From Winogradskyella ursingii (GTDB lineage Bacteria > Bacteroidota > Bacteroidia > Flavobacteriales > Flavobacteriaceae): 64,000 bases of DNA. Shown piece by piece: positions 27,498 to 35,985 of the stretch. The DNA lies in assembly GCF_013403975.1 (NCBI RefSeq), contig NZ_JABFDH010000005.1, forward strand, positions 186,001 through 250,000. The letters are read 5' to 3'. Below the pieces are notes generated by a model. The model saw only the letters and a program-made list of their open reading frames with translations. It did not search any database and was not told the origin of the DNA. The translations under genes were made by a program, and so were the position numbers. Every line of letters begins with the position of its first letter. The stretch's first letter is position 1.

Positions 27498-27875
27498 ATG
27501 CCTGGATATTTAAAGCAAGTCCATCCTGTCCTACCTGTTAAGGACGTAAAAAAAGCAGTTGATTTTTATGTTAAAAAATTGAATTTCAAATTAGCTTTCG
27601 CTGATTCAACGTCTACTATGGGCTATGCAGGAGTGTCTCGAGATAATGTCGAAATCCATTTGCAATGGCACGACGAAAAAGAATGGATTGAAGGTTTAGA
27701 TAGACCTATGTTAAGAATTTATACAGATAATGTTGAAGCGCTTTATGAAGAATATAAAACTTCTGGTGTATATCATGCACGTACCATATTAAAAGAAACT
27801 CCTTGGGGAACCAAGGAGTTTGCTTTTTTTGATCTTTACGGAAATGGTCTTACTTTTTACAGAGATAGCAATTAA
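27498..27875 (+). CDS. VOC superfamily / bleomycin resistance-like protein
   Basis: 125 residues, one glyoxalase-type domain pair. HPVLPVKDVKKAVDFYVKKL opens the fold; the middle has NVEIHLQWHDEKEW and the end FAFFDLYGNGLTFYRD. This is the pattern of the small bleomycin-binding or ring-cleavage-like proteins. Real drug resistance is not implied; such genes are common and most have unknown ligands. It is divergent from the M23 gene and convergent with a small membrane-protein gene. Confidence 0.82.
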   Translation: MPGYLKQVHPVLPVKDVKKAVDFYVKKLNFKLAFADSTSTMGYAGVSRDNVEIHLQWHDEKEWIEGLDRPMLRIYTDNVEALYEEYKTSGVYHARTILKETPWGTKEFAFFDLYGNGLTFYRDSN

Positions 27876-27880
27876 CGAGA

Positions 27881-27997
27881 TTATTCTTCATCGTCTTTAG
27901 GCTTACGTTTCATTTCAATATATTTTGTTACCAAACGCACCCCTAATCTTGCAAAAAGGATAACGGCAATCACCATCACTATATCAAAACCACTCAT
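27881..27997 (-). CDS. Small single-pass membrane protein (38 residues)
   Basis: A 38-codon frame with ATG at 27997 and TAA at 27881. It codes for one hydrophobic helix (FDIVMVIAVILFARLGVRLV) followed by a charged tail (KYIEMKRKPKDDEE), the layout of genuine small membrane proteins with a cytoplasmic C-terminus. It lies just upstream of the tricorn-like gene end on the same strand, after an ordinary VOC gene. Function unknown. Confidence 0.55.
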   Translation of the reverse strand: MSGFDIVMVIAVILFARLGVRLVTKYIEMKRKPKDDEE

Positions 27998-28025
27998 AAG
28001 TTAAATTTTCTAAAGGGTAAAGATA

Positions 28026-31000
28026 TCAATTACCTATAGCAGGTTTGGAAAATTTAGGTGCCTTTATCTCTTTTTTAGTTCCCAATTGTTTTATTAATTC
28101 TTCAACAGCACGTTCAAGTTGTGGGTCATTTCCTTTAGAAAGAGCTTTCGCATTTTGTCTCACTTCAATATCTGGAGCTACACCTTTGTTCTCAGCTACC
28201 CATTCATTATTAATTGGGTCAAAAACTGCATTGTCTGGTGCTGTTAGTCCGCCACCATCAATTAATCCGTAATGCGTAGATGATTTTACTAATCCGCCCC
28301 AAGTGGTCATTCCTATTAATTTTCCTGCATTTTGCTGTCTAAATACCCATGGGAAAAAATCACCACCAGAACCTGCAAGTTCATTGATCAGTAATACTTT
28401 TGGGCCTAAAATACCAGCAGGAAGTTTCATTGGCGTTCCATTTGGCACCTCATTGGTTAAACCTGCTCTTAAACTTCTGGTCATTAAATCTACCATATAG
28501 TCATCCAAAAGTCCGCCACCATTAAAACGTTCATCTATCACAGCTCCTTCTTTATCTTGTTGTGCAAAATAATAGCGATTAAAGGAAACAAAACCTGGTC
28601 CTCCAGTATTTGGTACCCAAACGTAACCTAATCTACCATTGGATAATTTGTCCACTAATCTTCTGTTATCTTCGACCCAAGCGCGTTGTCTCAGGGAATT
28701 TTCGCTTCTAATAGTTTCAACTACTTCTGTCCAGTGTCCTTTAAATTCTGGCTTATCATTAATATGAAGAATGGTTTGCATACCAGAAGTACCATCTAAA
28801 TGTTTATAAAGATTTTCGTCGGCTTTAATTTCATTACCATTAATACCAACGATATAATAGCCTTCTTCAATTTTTAAACCAGGAGCATCCAATGGACCGG
28901 AAAGCCCAGGATTCCAGCTTTCAGTGGTATAAATTCGTTCTATTTTCCAACGGCCATTTTTTTCAACTAAATCAGCACCTAATAAACCTACTTTTGAAGA
29001 TTCTGTATCAGGAAAATCACCGCCAAAAACAAAACTGTGACCCACCGATAATTCTCCATTAAGTTGGTCTAATATATAGCTCAAATCTGCACGATGCCTT
29101 ACGTATGGCACCAATGGTGCATAACGCTTGTATACGACGTCCCAATCACGACCATGAATGGCTGGATCATAAAAATAATCACGTTCGTAGCGCCAGGCTT
29201 CTTCAAACATTTGCTCCCATTCGGCGGAGCGATCTAATTTCATTTGGAGGTTAACTTTAAGACGTTTTCCACCTTTAGCATCGCTACCACCTGTATTAAT
29301 AACTTGCCAATCACCGTTGATTCTTGCTAACATGTGCTTACCATTTGGCGTCACCGAAACGGATCCTGCATTTGAAGCAAATTCTTTTGACTCCTGGTCA
29401 TTTAAAGTAAATTTATGTAATGAGGAATTCCAACTATTTGGAATACGTTCTGTAATAAATACAGAGCCTTCAGGTCCTGGAATCATATAACCATACTCTC
29501 TTTCTGGCATAGGCAGAGCTAATGTTCTGCGACCGATATCTTCAAAATCAATAACTATAGACTTGTCATCATCCTTTTTATCCTTTGAGTCTTTTTCTTC
29601 CTCTTTTTCATCTTTTTTGTCTTCCTCATCTTCATTATTTGATTTTACTTCTTCCTCGTCACTTTTGGGCTTAAAAGGTGATTTGTCATTGGCATCCAAA
29701 TTAACCACGTAAGCTGCATAAACAGGATCTGAAGTCATCGAACTCGTATTGGCCCAACCTGAACCAAGGGCAACATCTGTACTTGCCAAAAAGTATAATT
29801 GTTTTTTATTAAGATCCCAAGTTGGTGAAAATGAATCTGCAAAAGCATCGGTGATGGGTTTCGATTCATTTTTATCTAACGAATAAATGTATATCTGTCT
29901 GAAGTTATTAGAACCTGATTTTTCATAGGCAATCCACTTACTATCTGGTGACCATCTTAATTCTGTACTGCCACGTTCTAGATTTGTGCCTCCAACGTCA
30001 ATCGTAGTTAGTTTTTTTGTGTCTAAATTTACATATCGCAATCTTACATCATCATCTACAAAGGCAATATATTTACCGTCTGGAGACCATGATGGACTCC
30101 AGCCTAATTTTGATTCACCAATAGAAATCGCTTCGGGCTTAGATAATCCATCTTGATTTGAAATCATCAATTTATATCCTTTTCTGTCCGCATCAGAAAA
30201 CCATGTGATTTTATCACCTTTTGGAGACCAGATTGGTCTCCTATCTGCCGTGCCGGATGATTCAGTTATATTTCTTGAATCACCAAATTCTACTGGTACA
30301 GTAAAAATATCTCCACGAGATTCCATAATGGCACGTTTTCCGTTAGGTGACAATGAGGCTGAGCTGGATGAATTGGATACATTCTCCCATTTGGTTGCAG
30401 CCCAAGGGAAATCTCCAACAACATTAATTTCTAATTGTGTTGTTTTACCACTATTAATATCCATAGTGTGTAAATAACCGTCACGTTCAAATACCAAAGT
30501 TTTATCATTTGCTGACAACCATTTTACATCAGAGCCTTTAAAATTTGTAACCTGATTTAGTGTTTTACTATTGGTGTCATAAGACCAAATATTCATCACT
30601 AAATCCCTATCAGACAAAAAGTAAATTTTGTTACCTAGCCAAAGTGGTTTAATATCTGTGGTACGCTCATTAGGTAGAAGTTCTTCGTTTTGAGTGGCTA
30701 CATCTAAAATAATGAGCGGAGTATTTTGTCCGCCTCTGTATGCGCGCCATTCTATATCCCAACGGTCCATTTTATCAATGACCAGTTTTTTTCCGTCAGG
30801 TGAATAATCACCATCAAAACTCCATTGTTTGGTTAGTAAATTAGGAACGCCTCCTTCTACCGAAATTGTGTAAAGTCGCTCGTAAGGTCTTGGCGCAGTA
30901 TTTCTTGTACTCGCGAATAAAATATGTTTACCGTCATTAGTCCAACCTCTTACTGTTGAGCCACTTGGATGCCAGGTAAGTTGTTTAGGCTCTCCACCGT

Positions 31001-31286
31001 TTTTGGAGACGACATAAACGTTATTAGCGCCAGCTCTATTAGAGCTAAATGCAATCCACTGGCCATCTGGAGAAAAATAAGGATCACTCTCTACTGCTGC
31101 GGTTGAAGTAATGCGTTTTGCTTCAGAAGAATTTAAATCTGAAATCCAAATATCACTTCCATATGTGTAAACAATCTGCCTAGTGCTAATATCTGGTTGG
31201 CGTAAAAGACGAGTGCTTTGAGCAAGTGTTACGGATGAAATAAATAATAGAAGAAGGGTAAGTTTTGTTTTAAAAATTGATTTCAT
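28026..31286 (-). CDS. Tricorn-like S41 family protease, secreted
   Basis: 1086 residues with a signal peptide (about 1-22). It begins with beta-propeller repeats of the TolB/WD40-like kind (about 25-500, recurring SPDGKxIAF and SPxGDxITW). A highly acidic and lysine-rich insert follows (about 545-580), then the tricorn core, a PDZ-like region (about 770-850, GYYIVGINGNEI), and the S41 catalytic domain with the nucleophile in LINELAGSGGDFFPW (Ser about 972). In archaea tricorn trims peptides; here an envelope location is indicated by the signal peptide. It appears to be monocistronic. Confidence 0.92.
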   Translation of the reverse strand: MKSIFKTKLTLLLLFISSVTLAQSTRLLRQPDISTRQIVYTYGSDIWISDLNSSEAKRITSTAAVESDPYFSPDGQWIAFSSNRAGANNVYVVSKNGGEPKQLTWHPSGSTVRGWTNDGKHILFASTRNTAPRPYERLYTISVEGGVPNLLTKQWSFDGDYSPDGKKLVIDKMDRWDIEWRAYRGGQNTPLIILDVATQNEELLPNERTTDIKPLWLGNKIYFLSDRDLVMNIWSYDTNSKTLNQVTNFKGSDVKWLSANDKTLVFERDGYLHTMDINSGKTTQLEINVVGDFPWAATKWENVSNSSSSASLSPNGKRAIMESRGDIFTVPVEFGDSRNITESSGTADRRPIWSPKGDKITWFSDADRKGYKLMISNQDGLSKPEAISIGESKLGWSPSWSPDGKYIAFVDDDVRLRYVNLDTKKLTTIDVGGTNLERGSTELRWSPDSKWIAYEKSGSNNFRQIYIYSLDKNESKPITDAFADSFSPTWDLNKKQLYFLASTDVALGSGWANTSSMTSDPVYAAYVVNLDANDKSPFKPKSDEEEVKSNNEDEEDKKDEKEEEKDSKDKKDDDKSIVIDFEDIGRRTLALPMPEREYGYMIPGPEGSVFITERIPNSWNSSLHKFTLNDQESKEFASNAGSVSVTPNGKHMLARINGDWQVINTGGSDAKGGKRLKVNLQMKLDRSAEWEQMFEEAWRYERDYFYDPAIHGRDWDVVYKRYAPLVPYVRHRADLSYILDQLNGELSVGHSFVFGGDFPDTESSKVGLLGADLVEKNGRWKIERIYTTESWNPGLSGPLDAPGLKIEEGYYIVGINGNEIKADENLYKHLDGTSGMQTILHINDKPEFKGHWTEVVETIRSENSLRQRAWVEDNRRLVDKLSNGRLGYVWVPNTGGPGFVSFNRYYFAQQDKEGAVIDERFNGGGLLDDYMVDLMTRSLRAGLTNEVPNGTPMKLPAGILGPKVLLINELAGSGGDFFPWVFRQQNAGKLIGMTTWGGLVKSSTHYGLIDGGGLTAPDNAVFDPINNEWVAENKGVAPDIEVRQNAKALSKGNDPQLERAVEELIKQLGTKKEIKAPKFSKPAIGN

Positions 31287-31338
31287 ATTGTAAAATGATT
31301 AATTATCTATGTATTTGACGATTGATTTATTTTTAAAG

Positions 31339-32529
31339 TTACAAATAACTAAGCCACCATTTATCTTTATTATTGGCTTTGTACTTCATATATTTTTTGC
31401 AAATAGGAAATAGTATGACTATTGTTAAAATCCAGACCACATAAGAAACCCATAGATCATATCCGATATTGAATAAATATCCACTTTTAAAACGATCGAC
31501 AGTTAGTATAAGTTCTTGCCAATTTTCGCCAAGTATAATAAGTCCAACCATTCCTATTAGATGAATAAAATAAAGATGAATTATATAATAGAAAAATGGA
31601 ACACGCCCAAAAACAAGTAACCAATTTGTAACTTTATTTTTAACGGATTCAATCGCATACAGAAAAAGAAATGCTGGCCCAAGTGTCATTAATGTATAGA
31701 TTAAAGACGGAGGATATTTTGTGACATTAAAAAATGATAATACAGTATAAGTCGTATCTTTTTGAGCTGCCCAAGGTGTTAAATCTCCGTAAACGTTTAG
31801 AGCACGCAGTATAATAAAAAGAAAGATAGCTCCATAACCAAATCGAAGTAACCAGCTTTTTCTAATTTTAGCATCAAACCCACTTTGGTAGAAATGACCA
31901 AAACAATAGCCTAATATAATAATTCCTAACCATGGTAAAAACGGATAAGCAATGGCTAGCATACCTTGTCCATCATTAATAACTTGGAAATTAAATTGGT
32001 GCACATAATACCATAATATTGATAATGGTTCTGTACCTTGTTGCGTGATGCCATCTAATAAATTGTGTCCAAAAACAATAATAAGACCTAAGGCCAAAAG
32101 TAATTTTTTGTGTAAGTATATTAATGCTGCTAATAACATCATACATATACCAATAGCCCAAATGACTTGAAATATGTGTACACTAAGGCTAAGGTCAAAA
32201 GTCCAAGCAAAGTTTACAATTGTAAGTTCTATAAAAACCAGCCAAAGTCCTCTGGTAAATAAAAATTTTGCAAGATCTTTTTTCGAATTTTTTTTACTTC
32301 CATATAAAAAGGCAGCCGTACCAGCCAAAAAAACGAATACTGGAGCACAGAAATGCGTGATCCATCTGGTAAAGAATAAAATAGGAGTTGTTGTTTCTAT
32401 ATTCGTGGGATCTGCAAACATATATCCAGTATTTGAATAATCCCTTGCATGGTCTAAAGCCATAATGACCATAACCAGTCCTCGTAGAATATCTATAGAT
32501 TCTATCCTGGTCGATTTGATTGATGACAT
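31339..32529 (-). CDS. Heparan-alpha-glucosaminide N-acetyltransferase-like membrane protein (DUF1624)
   Basis: 396 residues, about ten transmembrane helices. The N-terminal RIESIDILRGLVMVIMALDH followed by FFTRWITHFCAPVFVFLAGT is typical of DUF1624/HGSNAT-like acyltransferases; the conserved Asp and His in MALDHARDY are candidate catalytic residues. Relatives are thought to acetylate glycans across a membrane, but the substrate here is unknown. It lies between the tricorn-like protease and lysA on the same strand; a terminator separates it from lysA? The hairpin at 32584 lies between them, so it is likely transcribed separately. Confidence 0.82.
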   Translation of the reverse strand: MSSIKSTRIESIDILRGLVMVIMALDHARDYSNTGYMFADPTNIETTTPILFFTRWITHFCAPVFVFLAGTAAFLYGSKKNSKKDLAKFLFTRGLWLVFIELTIVNFAWTFDLSLSVHIFQVIWAIGICMMLLAALIYLHKKLLLALGLIIVFGHNLLDGITQQGTEPLSILWYYVHQFNFQVINDGQGMLAIAYPFLPWLGIIILGYCFGHFYQSGFDAKIRKSWLLRFGYGAIFLFIILRALNVYGDLTPWAAQKDTTYTVLSFFNVTKYPPSLIYTLMTLGPAFLFLYAIESVKNKVTNWLLVFGRVPFFYYIIHLYFIHLIGMVGLIILGENWQELILTVDRFKSGYLFNIGYDLWVSYVVWILTIVILFPICKKYMKYKANNKDKWWLSYL

Positions 32530-32574
32530 GTTCTTTTAATTTTTTAATTAAAAGACTTGAGGAATGTTTAAAGA

Positions 32575-32608
32575 TATAAAAAAAGCGCTACCAGATTAGT
32601 AACGCTTC
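32575..32608 (-). terminator. Terminator after lysA
   Basis: Minus-strand stem AAGCGTTAC / GTAGCGCTT (one G-T wobble) with a 7-base loop, followed by a T-run. It lies just after the lysA stop codon. Confidence 0.8.
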
Positions 32609-32613
32609 ATAAT

Positions 32614-33819
32614 TTAAATTGCAATCTCAATTTGATTGTTAAGAATATCATCAAACGTTTCGCGCTTTCTGATTAAATGTGCTTTGCCCTTATGGATTAA
32701 AACTTCAGCAGGTCTGTAGCGCGAATTGTAATTGCTCGCCATAGAATAGCAATATGCTCCGGCATTCTTAAAACAGAGAATATCTCCTTCGTTTATTTCA
32801 GAAATACGTCTGTTATTGGCAAAGGTGTCAGTTTCACAAATATAACCTACAACCGAGTAAAAACGTTCCCTACCTTTAGGATTAGAAATATTTAAAATAT
32901 CATGTTGTGAGCCGTAAAGCATTGGCCTAATTAAATGGTTAAAGCCAGAATCTAATTGAGCAAAAATTGTTGAGGTAGTTTGTTTTACCACATTTACTTT
33001 TGCTAAAAACACACCAGCTTCACTCACTAAAAATTTGCCAGGCTCAAAAGCCAAGGTTAATTCTTTACCGTATTCTTTTGAAAATTCATTGAAACGTTTT
33101 GATAATTTTTCACCCAATTCTTCAATATTGGTCTCAATGTCACCTGCTTTATATGGGACTTTAAAACCAGAACCGAAATCTATAAAATCTAAGTCTTTAA
33201 AGTTTTTTGCAGTTTCAAAAAGAATTTCACTCGCGTAGAGAAACACATCTATATCCAAAATATCACTTCCAGTATGCATATGGATACCGTTGATGTTCAT
33301 TTTAGTGTTTTCTACTATGCGAAGCAATAGTGGAATTTGGTGGATTGAAATTCCGAATTTACTATCTATATGTCCCACAGAAATGTTAGTGTTTCCACCA
33401 GCCATAACATGGGGGTTTATACGAATACAAACAGGTGTTTTAGGATGTTTAGTACCAAATTGTTCTAAGATAGAAAGGTTATCAATATTTATTTGAACAC
33501 CAAGTTTGGCTACAGTTTCAATTTCCTCCAAAGACACTCCATTAGGAGTATATATAATAGATTCAGGTTTAAATCCAGCCTTTAACCCAAGTTTAACTTC
33601 TTGTATAGAAACGGTATCTAAACCTGAGCCTAAAGAATTAAACAATTTTAAAATTGAAATATTGGATAAAGCTTTAACTGCATAATTAAGTTTAAGATGT
33701 TTTACTTTACTAAAAGCATTGGTTAGACGTTTGTACTGAGATTCGATTTTTTCAGCATCATAGACATATATAGGGCTGCCATAGTCCGAAGCTATTTGTA
33801 AAAGGGTTTTATGATCCAT
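32614..33819 (-). CDS. lysA: Diaminopimelate decarboxylase
   Basis: 401 residues, PLP-dependent fold-type III enzyme making lysine from meso-diaminopimelate. The PLP lysine is in LNYAVKALSN (Lys49), followed by HMHTGSDI and the glycine-rich DFGSGFKVPY; C-terminal substrate residues are in CFKNAGAYCYSMASNYNSR. Length is slightly short of the 410-420 norm but complete. A TAnnTTTG element (TACTTTTG, 33856-33849) lies 30 bases before the ATG on the minus strand. It is divergent from the ACT-like gene. Confidence 0.95.
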   Translation of the reverse strand: MDHKTLLQIASDYGSPIYVYDAEKIESQYKRLTNAFSKVKHLKLNYAVKALSNISILKLFNSLGSGLDTVSIQEVKLGLKAGFKPESIIYTPNGVSLEEIETVAKLGVQINIDNLSILEQFGTKHPKTPVCIRINPHVMAGGNTNISVGHIDSKFGISIHQIPLLLRIVENTKMNINGIHMHTGSDILDIDVFLYASEILFETAKNFKDLDFIDFGSGFKVPYKAGDIETNIEELGEKLSKRFNEFSKEYGKELTLAFEPGKFLVSEAGVFLAKVNVVKQTTSTIFAQLDSGFNHLIRPMLYGSQHDILNISNPKGRERFYSVVGYICETDTFANNRRISEINEGDILCFKNAGAYCYSMASNYNSRYRPAEVLIHKGKAHLIRKRETFDDILNNQIEIAI

Positions 33820-33931
33820 TTTTCGCTTTAATTATTACCAAGAATCTTCAAAAGTAGAAGTATTAATTAGTTTAAACAGAATTATTATGTTTTTTTACTA
33901 GTTTTGCACAGATTGTTAAATAATTAACATT

Positions 33932-34588
33932 ATGAGAACTATTGCCTCCTGCGTAGAAGACCTTATCGTTTCCCAGCCATTTTTGGAAGAAGCACTGTCA
34001 AGAGAAATAATTAATTTTTCAGCTTTGGCAAAAGATCTTAAAGAACCTATTTCAAAAATATTGAAAAAGCCCGTAAAAGAAGGCGCTATTATGATGGCCT
34101 TAAGACGCTATAATAATAGGTTTAGTATGGATAGTTCTAAATCGCTCAAAAGTGTATTTAAGAATTTAGGTGATATTACGGTCCGTTCTAATCTCAGTGA
34201 TTTTACATTTCAGAATTCCCAGACGTTGATTGACAGTCATTCTAAGGTTCTGGATAAAATCACAGACAAGCATCAGATTTTTTACACCTTTACACGTGGC
34301 ATTTTTGAAAGCAATATGATTATTTCCAGTTCTGAAGAAAAGGTGGTTTTAGAATGTTTTAAAAATGAAAATCAAATCGGACTTCAGGAAAAACTGTCTG
34401 CCATTAGCATCAATTTACCAAAGAACAATTCTAAAGTTGCAGGTTTATATTATCAGATTTTTAAGCGTCTGGCTTGGGAGAATGTAGCCATGTACGAAGT
34501 CATTTCTACCACCAATGAATTTACCATTTTAGTTGAGGACCATTTGGTAGATAAGGCTTTTTCTGTGATAAAACATTTAAAAGACTGA
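33932..34588 (+). CDS. Conserved protein with a C-terminal ACT-like region
   Basis: 218 residues. The N-terminal part, RTIASCVEDLIVSQPFLEEA then SREIINFSALAKDLKEPI, and AIMMALRRYNNRF at about residue 55, is a conserved helical segment found in many Bacteroidota hypothetical proteins. The C-terminus (about 140-218; INLPKNNSKVAGLYYQIFKR, NEFTILVEDHLVDKAFSVIK) has the beta-alpha-beta pattern of an aspartokinase-type ACT domain. An amino-acid-sensing role would suit its position divergent from lysA, but this is inference. A TAGTTTTG -7 box (33899-33906) precedes it. Confidence 0.65.
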   Translation: MRTIASCVEDLIVSQPFLEEALSREIINFSALAKDLKEPISKILKKPVKEGAIMMALRRYNNRFSMDSSKSLKSVFKNLGDITVRSNLSDFTFQNSQTLIDSHSKVLDKITDKHQIFYTFTRGIFESNMIISSSEEKVVLECFKNENQIGLQEKLSAISINLPKNNSKVAGLYYQIFKRLAWENVAMYEVISTTNEFTILVEDHLVDKAFSVIKHLKD

Positions 34589-34625
34589 GGCTATTTAATA
34601 CAACAAATAAGAATAGGATTTTTAT

Positions 34626-34655
34626 TTGGGAAACGTTTTAGTATGCTTATTTTTG
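34626..34655 (+). promoter_or_regulatory. Predicted promoter of sucC
   Basis: TTG (34626-34628) and TATTTTTG (34648-34655) are 19 bases apart, a full match to the Bacteroidota consensus. The -7 box ends 27 bases before the sucC ATG at 34683. Confidence 0.7.
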
Positions 34656-34682
34656 TACCACTAAATAAACTTCTGATTACAA

Positions 34683-35873
34683 ATGAATTTACACGAATAT
34701 CAAGGAAAAGAATTATTAAAGAGTTTTGGTGTACGCATTCAGCGTGGTATTGTTGCTAAAAGCGCCAAAGAAGCTGTAGATGCTGCAAAACAGTTAACAT
34801 CAGAAACTGGTACAAGCTGGCACGTTATTAAGGCTCAAGTTCATGCAGGCGGACGTGGAAAAGGTGGCGGAGTAAAACTCGCTAAAAACCTCAATGAAGT
34901 AGAAGAGATTGCAGGACAAATAATTGGGATGAACTTAGTTACACCACAAACATCTGCAGAAGGTAAAAAAGTACATCAGGTTTTAATTGCTGAGGATGTT
35001 TACTATCCTGGCGATAGTGAGCCAGATGAATATTATATGTCTGTACTTCTTAACCGTAGTACAGGAAGAAATATGATCATGTATTCTACCGAAGGTGGAA
35101 TGGATATAGAAACTGTTGCCGAAGAAACTCCACACTTAATTTTTACAGAAGAAATTGATCCCGCTTTAGGTATTATGCCTTTTCAGGCTCGTCGCGTAGC
35201 CTTCAATCTCGGATTATCCGGAACGGCATTTAAGGAAATGACAAAATTTGTGACGGCATTATATAAAGCTTATGTAGAATCTGATGCATCATTGTTTGAA
35301 ATCAACCCGGTTTTAAAAACAAGTGACAGCAAGATTCTAGCCGTAGATTCTAAAGTAACTTTAGATGACAATGCATTGTTTAGACATAGAAATTTAGCTG
35401 AACTAAGGGATTTACGTGAAGAGAATCCTATTGAGGTAGAAGCAGGAGCTTTAGGTCTTAACTATGTAGATTTAGACGGAAACGTTGGTTGTATGGTTAA
35501 CGGAGCAGGTTTGGCGATGGCAACTATGGATTTGATCAAACAGGCAGGTGGTGAACCAGCAAACTTTTTGGATGTTGGTGGTACAGCCGATGCAGCTAGA
35601 GTAGAAGCGGCATTTAAAATCATTTTGAAGGATCCAGCAGTAAAAGCTATTCTGATTAATATTTTTGGTGGAATTGTACGTTGTGACCGAGTAGCACAGG
35701 GTGTAATTGATGCTTATAAAAATATGGGAAATATTGAAGTCCCAATCATTGTACGTTTACAAGGAACCAATGCAGATATTGCCAAGGAATTAATTGATAA
35801 CTCAGGATTGGACGTAATGAGTGCAACTGAATTTCAAGAAGCAGCGGATAAGGTGCAGAAGGTTTTGAGTTAA
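34683..35873 (+). CDS. sucC: Succinyl-CoA synthetase beta subunit (ADP-forming)
   Basis: 396 residues. With SucD it converts succinyl-CoA to succinate with nucleotide phosphorylation in the TCA cycle. The N-terminus MNLHEYQGKELLKSFGV is diagnostic. The ATP-grasp domain has VKAQVHAGGRGKGGGVKLAK-like sequence (seen as IKAQVHAGGRGKGGGV) and FEINPVLKT; the C-terminal CoA-ligase domain shows NFLDVGGTA and INIFGGIVRCD. sucD is not adjacent. A strong terminator follows. Confidence 0.97.
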   Translation: MNLHEYQGKELLKSFGVRIQRGIVAKSAKEAVDAAKQLTSETGTSWHVIKAQVHAGGRGKGGGVKLAKNLNEVEEIAGQIIGMNLVTPQTSAEGKKVHQVLIAEDVYYPGDSEPDEYYMSVLLNRSTGRNMIMYSTEGGMDIETVAEETPHLIFTEEIDPALGIMPFQARRVAFNLGLSGTAFKEMTKFVTALYKAYVESDASLFEINPVLKTSDSKILAVDSKVTLDDNALFRHRNLAELRDLREENPIEVEAGALGLNYVDLDGNVGCMVNGAGLAMATMDLIKQAGGEPANFLDVGGTADAARVEAAFKIILKDPAVKAILINIFGGIVRCDRVAQGVIDAYKNMGNIEVPIIVRLQGTNADIAKELIDNSGLDVMSATEFQEAADKVQKVLS

Positions 35874-35924
35874 AGTTGCGTCATGCTGAACTCGTTTCAG
35901 CATCTCATGCCTAATCAGAAATAT

Positions 35925-35960
35925 TAAAAAAGAGCGACAGTTAATTGTCGCTCTTTTTTG
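35925..35960. terminator. Bidirectional terminator between sucC and the hydrolase gene
   Basis: Inverted repeat AAAAGAGCGACA / TGTCGCTCTTTT with a short loop (gttaat region), with A-run on the left and T-run on the right, so it can stop both converging transcripts. Confidence 0.88.
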
Positions 35961-35985
35961 GTTTAGTTTATATTATTAGAGAGTA

